A DNA stretch of 38,725 nucleotides from Beijerinckiaceae bacterium (GCA_947474545.1 CANJJI010000025.1:1-38725), one strand, 5' to 3'; shown: positions 15,939 to 24,811, numbered from the stretch's first letter. Numbers and translations: made by a program. Notes: generated from the sequence alone by a model not told the origin.

Positions 15939-16919
15939 TTAAAGCTCCGGTTTGAAACCGGAAGCTTTCACCATCGGCCCCCAAAGATCCTTGTCGCGCT
16001 TCTGGATGGCAGTCAGCTCTTCCGGGCTGGTGCCTGTCGCGATCAGGCCCATCTTGAACAGGCGTTCGCGCATCGCGGGCTCCTGCACGGTATCGACAAC
16101 GATTTTGTTCAATCTGGCGATAACATCCTTCGGGGTTTTGGCGGGCGCGTAGAGCGCATGCCAGCCGAAGGCGACGATATCGACGCCCTGTTCGCGCATG
16201 GTCGGCACGCCCTGCACAAACGGCGAGGGCTTTTCCGTGAAAGTGCCAAGAATCCGGATCTTGCCCGCATCATGGAAGGGCGACATTTCCGTTGTGTTCA
16301 GCAGCGCCATTGTCACATGTCCCGCCGCTGTATCGTTCAACGCAGGCGGCGAGCCGCGATAGGGGACGTGCCGGTTTTCCACGCTCCAGAGCCGTCCAAG
16401 TTCGAGGCCGAGAAAATGCGTTAACGCGCCCGCGCCCGGCGTTGCATAACTGGCGCGCGCCGGATCGGCCTTCAGCCAGGAGATGAATTCAGCAATGTTT
16501 TTGGCGGGCACTTGCGGCCCCACAGCGATGGCATAGTCGAAAGCCACGGCTTGCGAGACCGGCGCAAAATCATTGAAGGGATCGAAGGTCAGCCGGTCAC
16601 CGAAAAAATGCTCATGTAGAGTCATCGGCGAAGACGGGCTGAACAGCAGAACCGTGCCGTCGGGCCGGGCGTCTTTTACCAGACGCATGCCGATATGGCC
16701 GCTCGCGCCGGTCACATTTTCAACCACCGCGCCTTTGCCGGTTTCCTTCGTGATGCGCTCGGCAATGATGCGCGCGACAGCGTCTGCATTACCACCTGCA
16801 GTGAAGGGAAAGATGATGCGCACATTGGTCTGGCCGAACTGCGCCTGTGCGTACGCACCGGACAGGACGAGAAGCGTTGCCGCCAATAAAGCCGTGCGGC
16901 GCATGAGCCAGCCACGCAT
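15939..16919 (-). CDS. TctC/Bug-type substrate-binding protein
   Basis: A 326-residue secreted solute-binding protein. The N-terminus has Arg residues, a hydrophobic stretch (LLAATLLVLSGAYA) and an AQAQ cleavage region. The mature part shows the TctC pattern: VRIIFPFTAGGNADAVAR, VVENVTGASG, RPDGTVLLF, HVPYRGSPPALND and PTMREQGVDIVAFG. The start at 16919 is fixed by a GGGAGGAT ribosome site and by the signal peptide; the longer frame to 17111 is not credible. It stands alone, divergent from the methyltransferase gene, with no TctAB genes nearby. Family ligands are small carboxylates or related molecules; the actual ligand is unknown. Confidence 0.88.
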   Translation of the reverse strand: MRGWLMRRTALLAATLLVLSGAYAQAQFGQTNVRIIFPFTAGGNADAVARIIAERITKETGKGAVVENVTGASGHIGMRLVKDARPDGTVLLFSPSSPMTLHEHFFGDRLTFDPFNDFAPVSQAVAFDYAIAVGPQVPAKNIAEFISWLKADPARASYATPGAGALTHFLGLELGRLWSVENRHVPYRGSPPALNDTAAGHVTMALLNTTEMSPFHDAGKIRILGTFTEKPSPFVQGVPTMREQGVDIVAFGWHALYAPAKTPKDVIARLNKIVVDTVQEPAMRERLFKMGLIATGTSPEELTAIQKRDKDLWGPMVKASGFKPEL

Positions 16920-17041
16920 GCTATCCTCCCTTGAACATGGCGCTGCTTTTGAGCGTCCAGACATATCCTGCAACGCATGAAAATCTCGCGCAAGTCTGGT
17001 TGCCCGGCACGACAATGCAGGTTTGTGATAGAGTGAGCTCC

Positions 17042-17644
17042 ATGTCCACAATGGTCCACTATACAATCTTCGACACGCCCATCGGCCAGTGCGTGCTGGC
17101 ATGGGGTCCAAACGGCATAGTGGGCTTTCGCCTGCCCATGGACAACGAAAGTCAGCTGCGTCATGCTATGCTCGCGCAACAGCCTCACGCTGTTGAATGG
17201 AGGCAGAACGTTCCGCTTGATCCTGAAATTTCCGGCGCGATAGCGCGTATCAGGAACCTGCTGTCGGGAGAGCGCGACGATCTCAGGACTCTGGTGATTG
17301 ATCTATCCCCGGCAAAAGATTTTCATCGCCGCGTCTATGCGATCACACGCAATATCCTGCCCGGCGAGACACGCACTTATGGAGAGATTGCAGCGGAACT
17401 TGGCGAGCCCGGAGCGGCGCGCGCTGTTGGCGCGGCGCTTGGCGCAAATCCCATTCCGGTGATTGTTCCCTGTCACCGTGTCCTTGCAGCTGGCGGCCGG
17501 AGTGGTGGATTTACAGCGCCCGGTGGTGTCGAAACCAAATTCAGGCTTCTCTCAATAGAGCGGGCGCGTATTGGCAATTCGCCAACTTTGTTTGATGATG
17601 ATGAGGCCTTCGTGCTGGACGTACGCAAACGGCCTGCCGGTTGA
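17042..17644 (+). CDS. ogt: methylated-DNA--[protein]-cysteine S-methyltransferase
   Basis: A 200-residue DNA-repair protein that takes the methyl group of O6-methylguanine (or O4-methylthymine) onto its own Cys in a suicide reaction. The active site is Cys144 in IPVIVPCHRVLA. The preceding DNA-binding segment (RTYGEIAAELGEPGAARAVG) and the following GGFTAPGGVETKFRLL are canonical. There is no Ada-type N-terminal regulatory domain, so it is the Ogt/MGMT form. The start is taken as ATG at 17042; a second ATG at 17051 is possible. It ends 35 bases before a TctC gene on the same strand, but a functional link is unlikely. Confidence 0.93.
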   Translation: MSTMVHYTIFDTPIGQCVLAWGPNGIVGFRLPMDNESQLRHAMLAQQPHAVEWRQNVPLDPEISGAIARIRNLLSGERDDLRTLVIDLSPAKDFHRRVYAITRNILPGETRTYGEIAAELGEPGAARAVGAALGANPIPVIVPCHRVLAAGGRSGGFTAPGGVETKFRLLSIERARIGNSPTLFDDDEAFVLDVRKRPAG

Positions 17645-17679
17645 CGTCTGTTCAAGCAATTTAAGGGTTGGGGGAAAAC

Positions 17680-18654
17680 ATGTACTTAAGATTGGCAGCG
17701 CTGCTCGCTCTTTCCGTTGCGCCATTGGCGCCCGCTCTCGCGCAGGATTTTCCCTCAAGAGCGATCACTCTCGTCGTGCCGTATGCGGCAGGCGGGCCAG
17801 TTGACACAGTTGCGCGCATTTTCTCGGCGCAACTGGGCGAAGCACTGGGACAACAGGTCGTTGTTGAAAACGTTGGCGGCGCAGGCGGCATGGTCGGCTC
17901 CCAGCGCGTGGCGCAGTCGCCGCCCGATGGCTATCGCATTCTGCATGCAGGCTCTGCTGTGTTGGCGCAAAATCAGTTGATCTATAAAAAGCCGCTGGTC
18001 GACGGCCAGAAAGATTTCGAGATGATCTCGATCTTTTCTGATCAGGCGCGTGTGCTGGTCGTGCGCAAGGATTTCCCTGCCAATACGCTGGCCGAATTCA
18101 ATGCCTATGCCAGGGCCAATGGGGCAAAGATGCAATATGGCTCGGCAGGTGTCGGCTCGGGTTCGCATATCTGCCCGTTGCTCATGGATTCCATGAACGG
18201 CACGAAAATAACGCATGTGCCCTATCGCGGCTCGGGCCCGGCCATGCAGGACCTTGTGGCAGGCCGGCTTGATTTCATCGCCGAACAAATTGCAACCATC
18301 GTATCGCTGGTGGAAGCAGGCTCCATCCGCGCCATCGCAGTCCTGGGCGAAGATCGCGTGCCTGCTCTGCCCAACGTGCCGACATCTAAAGAGGCGGGTC
18401 TGCCGGATCTTGACTGCGGCTCATGGGGTGCGCTTGTCGCGCCCAAAGGCACGCCTGATCCGATCATCCGCAAGCTGGCGGAAGCGACGAATAAGGCCCT
18501 CGAATCAGCTCCTCTGAAAGAACGGTTCGCCCAGATTGGGGTCGGCATACCCTCGCCGGAGCGGCGCAGCGTCGAGTTCCTGCGCGCCTATCTGCCCAAG
18601 GATATATCCCGCTGGAGCAAGGTGGTCAGCGCTGCGGGCATTTCGCTGGAATAA
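17680..18654 (+). CDS. TctC/Bug-type substrate-binding protein
   Basis: A 324-residue periplasmic binding protein with a Sec signal (LAALLALSVAPLAPALAQ). The body carries TctC features: ITLVVPYAAGGPVDTVAR, VVVENVGGAGGMVG, PPDGYRIL, THVPYRGSGPAMQDLVAG and PTSKEAGLPDL. The start is ATG at 17680, preceded by a G-rich ribosome site (GGGTTGGGGG); a TTG at 17668 is an unlikely alternative. It lies downstream of and co-directional with ogt. No membrane partner genes follow; the downstream 570-base gap contains the brnA remnant. Confidence 0.9.
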   Translation: MYLRLAALLALSVAPLAPALAQDFPSRAITLVVPYAAGGPVDTVARIFSAQLGEALGQQVVVENVGGAGGMVGSQRVAQSPPDGYRILHAGSAVLAQNQLIYKKPLVDGQKDFEMISIFSDQARVLVVRKDFPANTLAEFNAYARANGAKMQYGSAGVGSGSHICPLLMDSMNGTKITHVPYRGSGPAMQDLVAGRLDFIAEQIATIVSLVEAGSIRAIAVLGEDRVPALPNVPTSKEAGLPDLDCGSWGALVAPKGTPDPIIRKLAEATNKALESAPLKERFAQIGVGIPSPERRSVEFLRAYLPKDISRWSKVVSAAGISLE

Positions 18655-18747
18655 GCTCCGGCAGGACTGATAATTCGAACACCCCGAATCCCTGGGAATG
18701 GAATGGCGGCGGGCCGATCTACGCCCGTTTGACCGCCCCTTCCCGAT

Positions 18748-19053
18748 CCGCTTTGCCGCCTTCGTCAATTCTGCATCCATGCGCGATAGCCATCCGCAGC
18801 CGCTGGCGCGAAAGGCGGCGAGCGTTCTACGGCTCAGCCGCAAAGTCTCGGGCTCCTTGGTTGGTGCTTTTTGCGGTCCGCGGGCGCGCGGCTACTGGCC
18901 AATCAAGGATGCGAGTTTCTCAGGTGTGAAAAATTCGCTCGCAGGTTCGGTGCGTGCCAGTTCTTCATCAGTTAACTCGCAATTGTCAGAGACAATCGCC
19001 ATGTCTTCGCCGGTGTACGGCTTTTCTTTTTCAAGGTTGGCAATCGGTTTGGG
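18748..19053 (-). pseudogene. brnA: disrupted BrnA-type antitoxin gene (in-frame stop)
   Basis: One minus-strand frame from 19053 reads EKPYTGEDMAIVSDN, then ELTDEELARTEPASEFF, then a TAG at 18892-18894. It continues in the same frame with RARGPQKAPTKEPETLRLS and LAAFRASGCGWLSRMDAEL. This is the layout of the BrnA (COG3514) antitoxin: an acidic TDEE-ARxxPASE part, a Gly/Arg/Pro-rich linker, then a ribbon-helix-helix domain with RLxxxxLxAFRASGxGW. The TAG sits in the linker and separates toxin-binding from DNA-binding halves. An in-frame TAA at 19054-19056 truncates the 5' side, and the natural 3' end is lost. No BrnT toxin gene is seen on either side. The rest of 18655-19225 shows no gene. 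Confidence 0.7.
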
Positions 19054-19225
19054 TTAAGCAAACACAAATAACATCAGGCTTCATCCGACAGCTAAGGTGG
19101 GCGGCAATTAAATTGCAACTACAATTTAAGAACGCGCAGAAGACCTCCCCTCCTCCTGCCGCCAGCCCCAGCTTTGACATGGCTCATCACTCGGCCTAAT
19201 CCCCGGATATCTCCGGTAGAGCTTC

Positions 19226-20353
19226 ATGTCCGCTTCCACAACCAGCCCGAAAAAACTCCTGCGCCTTTTCGCCATCTCACCGGGCGAGATGCTGACAATC
19301 GCCGTCGCCACTCTGGGCGGGATGGTTTTCGTTTGGCTGAACGTTCCCGGCGGGGCGATCTCGGGGTCAGTGATTGCGGTGGCGCTGTTGTCAACTACGG
19401 GGCAAGCCCACGGGCTCGGGCCTGTCCTGCGGGTCACCGGCCTCTGCATGGTCGGCGTCGCCGTGGGCGCGATTGTCGGTCCCGATACTTTCGCCAATAT
19501 GGCGGCCTATCCGTTCAGCGTTCTGGCGATGGCGATCTGTGTCGTCACGATGACGGCGGTGGCGACGGCGTTGTGGATGTATGTGATGGGCTGGCCGTTT
19601 TCCTCGGCGCTGCTGGCCTCAGTGCCGGGCTCGATGAGTTATATCGTGTCGGTGTCCATCACCATGGGCAAGGACGCAGCGCGCATAGCCGTGGTGCAGA
19701 TGTCGCGGGTTGTGTTTCTGGTCACCCTGCTGCCGCTGATCGTCGCCTGGGATATGCATGGCCGCGTGATCAAACTGCCGCCTGTGCATTACGATCCGCT
19801 TGTTGTCACGCTGATCGTGCTTGCTTTCGGCATTGCTGCGGGTTGGGTGTTTGAGAAGCTGGGCTCCACCGGCGGCTTTCTGCTGGGTGGCATGCTGGTT
19901 TCGGGCCTCGCGCATTTCATGGGCTGGGCGCCCGGGCGTTCGCCTGACTGGGTGATGAACGCCGGCCAGATCATCGTGGGCGCCTGGACCGGCTCCCGCT
20001 TTTCCGATTTCGACTGGAAGCTCTTCTGGCGCATCGTTTATGGCACGATGCTGGGCGTCGGCTCGACCATGCTGATCGCCATCGGTTTTGCGCTGGCTTC
20101 GTCCTATCTGCTGAAAGTGCCTTTCGGCGCGGCGCTGATTGGCTATTCGCCGGGCGGACTGGAGGCGATGGTTGTCTTGTCGCTGGCGCTGGGGGTTGAT
20201 CCGATTTTCGTGACCGCGCATCACTTCGCGCGTTATTTTATCATCAATGCGTCGCTGCCCTTCATCGTGCCGCGCTTGCTGAAAATGGAAGATGCGGCGA
20301 AACTCGCCGCGCAACCGCCAACGAATCCGCAGGAATCATCGGGAGAGACATAA
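19226..20353 (+). CDS. AbrB-family (ammonia monooxygenase-like) integral membrane protein
   Basis: A 375-residue membrane protein with about ten hydrophobic segments in two similar halves, matching the AbrB-duplication family (PF05145). Despite the name these are membrane proteins, not the AbrB DNA-binding regulator. Landmarks are VPGGAISGSVIAVALL, SVPGSMSYIVSVS, STGGFLLGGMLVSG and IGYSPGGLEAMVVLSLALG; the paired PGS/PGG re-entrant-like segments are typical. Function is not established; transport or regulation has been proposed for the family. Its TAA overlaps the ATG of the glutathione transferase gene by one base, so the two are translated together. Upstream there is only a weak ribosome site. 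Confidence 0.87.
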   Translation: MSASTTSPKKLLRLFAISPGEMLTIAVATLGGMVFVWLNVPGGAISGSVIAVALLSTTGQAHGLGPVLRVTGLCMVGVAVGAIVGPDTFANMAAYPFSVLAMAICVVTMTAVATALWMYVMGWPFSSALLASVPGSMSYIVSVSITMGKDAARIAVVQMSRVVFLVTLLPLIVAWDMHGRVIKLPPVHYDPLVVTLIVLAFGIAAGWVFEKLGSTGGFLLGGMLVSGLAHFMGWAPGRSPDWVMNAGQIIVGAWTGSRFSDFDWKLFWRIVYGTMLGVGSTMLIAIGFALASSYLLKVPFGAALIGYSPGGLEAMVVLSLALGVDPIFVTAHHFARYFIINASLPFIVPRLLKMEDAAKLAAQPPTNPQESSGET

Positions 20354-20955
20354 TGCTATTGCGCACAACGCTCACGTCGCCATTCGGCCGCAAGACACGG
20401 CTCGCAGCGCTGCGTCTGGGGCTGATGGATAAAATCAAGCTCGCCGACGCTGACCCGATGAATCCGGAAGACGCGCTGCGCAAGGATAATCCGCTTGGCA
20501 AGATCCCGGCGCTCATCCTCGACAATGGCCAGGCTGTGTTCGACAGCCGCGTGATCCTCGAATATCTCGACCACATGGCGGGCGGGAACAAGATCATCCC
20601 GGCTGATTTCGATGCGCGCGTCAAATGCCTCACCCTGCAGGCCCTGGGCGATGGCATCATGGATGCGGCGATCCTCATTGTTTATGAAGCGCGCCATCGT
20701 CCGGCCGAAATCCACCACAAGCCCTGGCTCGATTACCAGCGTGGCAAGGTGGAACGCGGGATCGCCGCCCTCGCTGCCAATCCGCCAGATCCCAAGGTTT
20801 TTAATGCTGGCACGATCGCAGTGGCTTGCGCGCTGGCTTATCTGGACTGGCGCAAACAGGTGGACTGGCGGGCCTCACACCCTCAGCTGATTGCCTGGCT
20901 CGACGCTTTTCGCACGAACGTGCCTGAATTTGATCAGACCGCCGGGCCGGTCTGA
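20353..20955 (+). CDS. glutathione S-transferase family protein
   Basis: A 200-residue protein with the N-terminal thioredoxin-like GST domain (LTSPFGRKTRLAAL, with Ser9 as candidate catalytic residue; NPLGKIPAL near 47; DSRVILEYLD near 64) and an all-helical C-terminal domain. This pattern is close to the YibF-type bacterial GSTs. It may conjugate or bind glutathione or act as a small-molecule chaperone. The start overlaps the upstream AbrB-family stop (TAATG) and has a GGGAGAG ribosome site. The pairing with a membrane protein may be functional but is unexplained. Confidence 0.9.
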   Translation: MLLRTTLTSPFGRKTRLAALRLGLMDKIKLADADPMNPEDALRKDNPLGKIPALILDNGQAVFDSRVILEYLDHMAGGNKIIPADFDARVKCLTLQALGDGIMDAAILIVYEARHRPAEIHHKPWLDYQRGKVERGIAALAANPPDPKVFNAGTIAVACALAYLDWRKQVDWRASHPQLIAWLDAFRTNVPEFDQTAGPV

Positions 20956-21046
20956 TCGATACATTTGTGGATTCAACGTTAAGGTTATTAACGGATGCGA
21001 CATTTCTTATGTTCATCCTCACGCCGTAACCTCATAAGACATCGCC

Positions 21047-21958
21047 ATGATCACCCGCCGCACCTTCCTCAGGCTGCTTGGTTCTGCTGCCGTGCTCGGC
21101 TCGGCAGCGTCCGTTTATGGCGTGATCATCGAGCCATTTTTTCGCCTGCGCATTAAGCATTATGCGCTGACGCCGCCGCGCTGGCCGAAAGACTTTCCCC
21201 TGCGCATCGCGATCGTGACCGATATACACGCGTGCGAACCGTGGATGAATGAAGAGCGGGTCAAGACTATCGTTGCGATGACGAATGACCTGGGCGCTGA
21301 TTGCATCCTTCTGCTCGGAGACTACATCGCCACACACAAGTTTCAGATGAGCATTCCTTCGCAGGCCTGGGCCAATGCGCTGGCCAAACTGAAGGCCCCT
21401 CTCGGCGTGCATTCTGTGCTGGGCAATCACGATTGGTGGAATGATGGCGAGGCGATGCGGCGCGGCGAGGGCCTGCCTGCCGCAGGAAAAGCCCTGCAGG
21501 ATGCGGGCATCAAAGTTTACCAGAATGAGAGCGTCCGTCTTGAAAAAGAGGGACGTCCGTTCTGGCTGGCGGGACTTGGTGATCAGGTGGCGTTCATTCC
21601 ATTGCGCGGCTGGAGGCACCCCAATTACGGGATTGACGATTTGCCTGGCACTCTGGCTCAAGTGACCAGCGAAGACCCGATTTTGCTTATGGCGCACGAA
21701 CCAGACATTTTTCCGCGTGTTCCCGAGCGCGTTTCGTTGACACTGAGCGGCCACACCCATGGCGGCCAGATCAGCATATTCGGCTGGACGCCGATCGTTC
21801 CCTCTCGATATGGATCACGATATGCTTATGGTCACAAGATCGAGGAAGGACGCAATCTCATTGTCTCGAGCGGGCTTGGCTGTTCCGGCATACCGGTGCG
21901 AATCGGCGCGGCGCCAGAGATTGTCGTGATCGACCTTGGCGGGGCCAGAGGCGCATGA
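21047..21958 (+). CDS. Tat-exported metallophosphoesterase (YkuE-like)
   Basis: A 303-residue calcineurin-like phosphoesterase. The N-terminus MITRRTFLRLLGSAAVLG is a twin-arginine (Tat) signal or anchor. The dinuclear metal site is complete: TDIHA (near 60), GDY (near 92), GNHDWW (near 127), a His in LMAHEPD (near 215) and GHTHGGQ (near 233). Homologues such as YkuE act at the outer face of the membrane on lipid or cell-wall phosphates; the exact substrate here is unknown. Its TGA overlaps the ATG of the downstream YbgC-type gene by four bases. The 91-base upstream gap is A+T-rich, with TTAACG repeats that may be its promoter region. Confidence 0.9.
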   Translation: MITRRTFLRLLGSAAVLGSAASVYGVIIEPFFRLRIKHYALTPPRWPKDFPLRIAIVTDIHACEPWMNEERVKTIVAMTNDLGADCILLLGDYIATHKFQMSIPSQAWANALAKLKAPLGVHSVLGNHDWWNDGEAMRRGEGLPAAGKALQDAGIKVYQNESVRLEKEGRPFWLAGLGDQVAFIPLRGWRHPNYGIDDLPGTLAQVTSEDPILLMAHEPDIFPRVPERVSLTLSGHTHGGQISIFGWTPIVPSRYGSRYAYGHKIEEGRNLIVSSGLGCSGIPVRIGAAPEIVVIDLGGARGA

Positions 21959-22383
21959 ACGCGGACCCGGCACATCGCTTTACAGTCCGGGTGTACTACG
22001 AGGACACGGATTTTTCCGGCGTGGTTTATCATGCTTCGTATCTGCGCTTCATGGAGCGCGCACGCACCGAATATCTGCGTGAGCTTGGCATCCATCAGCA
22101 GTCCATATTCGATGGCTCACACGGAGAGGCTTTCGGCTTCGCGGTACGGCGCATGGAAATCGATTTCATGAAACCTGCACGCATGGACGATCTTCTCGAT
22201 GTGACCACTTCACCGGCAAATATTGGCGGCGCATCCATTGACCTGGTGCAGCAGGTCATGCGCGGCGAAGACCTGCTGATTGCAGCCCGGGTGCGGATCG
22301 CCTGTGTAACCAATGGCCGCCCGGCGAGATTGCCTGTTTGGGTGCGCAACAAAATGACGAAGGGTCTGCGGCCGGGACCTTAA
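21955..22383 (+). CDS. ybgC: YbgC/FadM-type acyl-CoA thioesterase
   Basis: A 142-residue single hot-dog-fold thioesterase that hydrolyses acyl-CoA or acyl-carrier-protein thioesters. The YbgC active-site segment is clear: VYYEDTDFSGVVYHASYL (Asp near 17-19) followed by RFMERARTEYLRELG. It usually heads the tol-pal operon; here it is instead translationally coupled (ATGA overlap) to the Tat-exported phosphoesterase and no tol genes follow. Its TAA at 22381-22383 overlaps the stop of the convergent gene. Confidence 0.92.
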   Translation: MNADPAHRFTVRVYYEDTDFSGVVYHASYLRFMERARTEYLRELGIHQQSIFDGSHGEAFGFAVRRMEIDFMKPARMDDLLDVTTSPANIGGASIDLVQQVMRGEDLLIAARVRIACVTNGRPARLPVWVRNKMTKGLRPGP

Positions 22384-23249
22384 TTATCGCCCATGTCGCC
22401 TGGTCTGGCGTCCGGTTCTTCGAGGAGGACTCTCGGCACGTCGCCCTTGCGTACAAGCTTGTTCCCCTCGCGCGTCCAGACCACGCGCGCCTCTTCCGTC
22501 TTGCCGCCGGCAACGATCTTGTAGTCGATAGAGATTTCGCGGGGCCGCCGGGGATCTATTTTCCAGAGGCCGCTGGCGTCGACCACGGCCTTCTTGTCCT
22601 CGACATGGTCCTCATTGTTGAAGCCAGTGGGAATGCGCTGGGAATTTTTCAATTCCACCATGGCGAGTTTGTCGAAAACAAAGACATGCAGGTCCTTGTA
22701 GGTATTGCCGGCATATTCGGTTGTCGTTTCAAATATGACGCCCTCGTTGCCCCCGATCTCAACAGGAGTGATCGTGCCGGTGTCCCCTCCGGGTCCGATA
22801 CGCGCGAAATTCACATGACGCGCGAGCACCTTGGGCGTGCCGGGCTTGTTGCGCAGAAAATGTGCAGAGACTTTGGCCGTGCACAGCGCGCATAATTCGT
22901 CGGGTTCGTTGGCGATGGTGACCAGCAGATCCATCTTGCCGAATTTGAGGAATTTGACCGGATAAAGGCAGTTTTCAGGATTGGCGTTGCGGCTGGATTC
23001 GTAGGCGACCTTGCCGAATGCATTGCGCATGGCCTGCAGCATCTGACGATCAGGCTCGATCACATCGCGCGCTTCTTCGCAGACGAGCGGCGGCACGGTT
23101 TCTTTCGGCTGTGGCAATAGACGGCGAAGGATCTGCGGCTGTGCGGCGCCTGGGCTGGCGAAGGTCAAACCAAGGACGCCCGCTGCGGCAACGATGAACG
23201 CTGCGAACGAATGACTAAGGCCTGTGCGTCTTGCGAATGCCAACGGCAA
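22380..23249 (-). CDS. secreted protein of unknown function
   Basis: A 289-residue protein that I cannot assign to a family. It has a Sec signal (SHSFAAFIVAAAGVLGLTFA then a GAAQ cleavage region near 35). The mature part has several Cys (including CALCTAK near 120), a beta-rich middle (NEGVIFETTTEYAGNTYKDL) and a charged C-terminus. The start is TTG at 23249, chosen because a GGGAG ribosome site lies seven bases upstream and it places the signal peptide correctly. It follows the YmdB-type gene by 23 bases, so the two are probably one transcript, and its end overlaps the ybgC stop from the other strand. A periplasmic role is all that can be inferred. Confidence 0.75.
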   Translation of the reverse strand: MPLAFARRTGLSHSFAAFIVAAAGVLGLTFASPGAAQPQILRRLLPQPKETVPPLVCEEARDVIEPDRQMLQAMRNAFGKVAYESSRNANPENCLYPVKFLKFGKMDLLVTIANEPDELCALCTAKVSAHFLRNKPGTPKVLARHVNFARIGPGGDTGTITPVEIGGNEGVIFETTTEYAGNTYKDLHVFVFDKLAMVELKNSQRIPTGFNNEDHVEDKKAVVDASGLWKIDPRRPREISIDYKIVAGGKTEEARVVWTREGNKLVRKGDVPRVLLEEPDARPGDMGDN

Positions 23250-23272
23250 GGGAACGACTCCCGTTTTGCCTA

Positions 23273-24103
23273 TTATCGTTGATCCCAGAAATCCGGCAAG
23301 ATGGATTGTAGTCTTCCACCGATCCGCACAGGACTTATTTTGCGTGCGAGCCCATCGTCTCCGGTTTCCACTGCAACAGCGCAGAGTGAGGCCTCGCCTT
23401 CTGCCGGCTGGAACCGCCCTGACGATATCCGCCGCGTGAAGCGATGCAGGGGTTCATCCTTGATCATGCCGATCACAGAATCATAGTCGCCAGTCATCCC
23501 GGCATCACATTGAAATGCAGTTCCTGCAGGCAAAATCTGCGCATCGGCGGTGGGCACATGAGTGTGCGTACCCACCACCAGGGAGGCTCTGCCATCGGCA
23601 TAGTGACCCATGGCGTATTTTTCGCTGGTGGTTTCGCAGTGCATGTCGATGATTGCGGCGTCGCAAGCCATGCCCAGCGGGCAGGCCTCCAGCTCCCGAT
23701 CAGCGGCAGCGAAAGGATCGTCGAGCGGGTCCATGAAAATGCGGCCCATGAGATTCATGACAAGCACGCGCGCACCCTTCGCCGTTTCGTAGAGGCCGGC
23801 GCCACGTCCGGGCGTGCCCTTTGGAAAGTTCGCGGGACGAATGAGGCGCGGCTGCCGCTGGATGAATACCAGCGCCTCCTTTTGATCCCAGGCATGGTTG
23901 CCAAGCGTGACGCAATCGGCGCCCGCCGCCAGAAAATCGTCGCAAATCGCCTCAGTTATACCGAATCCGCCCGCTGCGTTCTCGCCGTTCACAACGACGA
24001 AATCCAGCGCGTAGCGCTCCCGCAAATCGGGCAGATGACGCAACAGCGCGGCGCGCCCGGAACGTCCGACGATGTCACCGATGAAAAGAAGGCGAAGGCT
24101 CAT
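23273..24103 (-). CDS. ymdB: YmdB/TIGR00282-family metallophosphoesterase
   Basis: A cytoplasmic dinuclear-metal phosphodiesterase of 276 residues. The family, including Bacillus YmdB, hydrolyses cyclic nucleotides such as 2',3'-cAMP and affects development and RNA turnover. Motifs are FIGDIVGRSGR at the start, NGENAAGGFGI (near 40), TLGNHAWDQKEA (near 66), DMHCETTSEK (near 152) and VVGTHTHVPTAD (near 175). The start is taken as ATG at 24103; an ATG four codons upstream (24115) is equally possible. It lies between fcl and the secreted unknown gene on the same strand. Confidence 0.92.
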   Translation of the reverse strand: MSLRLLFIGDIVGRSGRAALLRHLPDLRERYALDFVVVNGENAAGGFGITEAICDDFLAAGADCVTLGNHAWDQKEALVFIQRQPRLIRPANFPKGTPGRGAGLYETAKGARVLVMNLMGRIFMDPLDDPFAAADRELEACPLGMACDAAIIDMHCETTSEKYAMGHYADGRASLVVGTHTHVPTADAQILPAGTAFQCDAGMTGDYDSVIGMIKDEPLHRFTRRISSGRFQPAEGEASLCAVAVETGDDGLARKISPVRIGGRLQSILPDFWDQR

Positions 24104-24155
24104 AAAGCCAGCCATAGACCGCGAAGGCCGCTACGTCCAAAATTATTTGGCAAAA

Positions 24156-24740
24156 TTATTTGGCCCACGCCAGCGAACAATCGATCAACTCGTTTTCCGT
24201 GATAACGAAATCGAGCGGCTGGTCGTGATCTTCCTCAGGCACACGCTCGATTTCCTGAACCGAAAACGCAATCCCTATGGCGGGACCGGGATGGCTCATG
24301 CGCAGAGCTGCGAGCGTCGCGTCGTAATGGCCACCGCCATAGCCGATGCGATAACCGCGCCGGTCGAAGGCAGCGAGCGGAACAAAAGTCAGGTCGGGAA
24401 CGCCTTCGGGAAGACGCACGGAGGGTTCGCGCAGGCCCATGGGACCATCAATGAGCAGCTGCCCTTCTCGCCAGCGGCGGAAAACGAGCGGCACGCCGGG
24501 CTCCTGTGTCACCGGCAAAAGTGTATTGAACTGATGATAATCAAGCGCGGCCAACAGCATTCGCGTATCGGGCTCAGAGCCGATGGGAAGAAACGCCGCC
24601 ACATTTTTCACAAGGGCGCGGCGGGCAATCTTCACGCCTTCAATGGCAAGTTTTTCCGCGAAGGCCTGCCGCACTTCAGGCGGCACAGCCTTGCGGCGAG
24701 CGAGAGCCGCCTTACGGAGTTCAGATTTCGAAATCTGCAT
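24156..24740 (-). CDS. fcl: 5-formyltetrahydrofolate cyclo-ligase
   Basis: A 194-residue cytosolic enzyme (MTHFS, ygfA type) that converts 5-formyl-THF to 5,10-methenyl-THF with ATP, returning a storage folate to one-carbon metabolism. The N-terminal SKSELRKAALARRKAVPPE and the C-terminal ATP/folate motif GYGGGHYDATLAAL are diagnostic. The start at 24740 (MQISKSELRK) is chosen by homology; a start at 24824 would run into the 6S RNA. It lies directly downstream of the 6S RNA gene, an arrangement conserved from gamma- to alphaproteobacteria, and may be co-transcribed with it. Confidence 0.93.
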   Translation of the reverse strand: MQISKSELRKAALARRKAVPPEVRQAFAEKLAIEGVKIARRALVKNVAAFLPIGSEPDTRMLLAALDYHQFNTLLPVTQEPGVPLVFRRWREGQLLIDGPMGLREPSVRLPEGVPDLTFVPLAAFDRRGYRIGYGGGHYDATLAALRMSHPGPAIGIAFSVQEIERVPEEDHDQPLDFVITENELIDCSLAWAK

Positions 24741-24811
24741 GCCAGTCTGCCATGATGGCCCAGAACCGCGACCGCGCGCTGGCGGCATCCCGCAGGAATC
24801 TTGAACATAAA

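Noticed and set aside
18892-19002. A 36-codon minus-strand gene for a short acidic peptide as an intact small gene
   Set aside because: The same frame continues past the TAG with the DNA-binding half of BrnA, so it is better explained as part of a broken brnA gene.
19054-19225. A BrnT toxin gene upstream of the brnA remnant
   Set aside because: I read the minus strand here in all frames and found no BrnT-like sequence.
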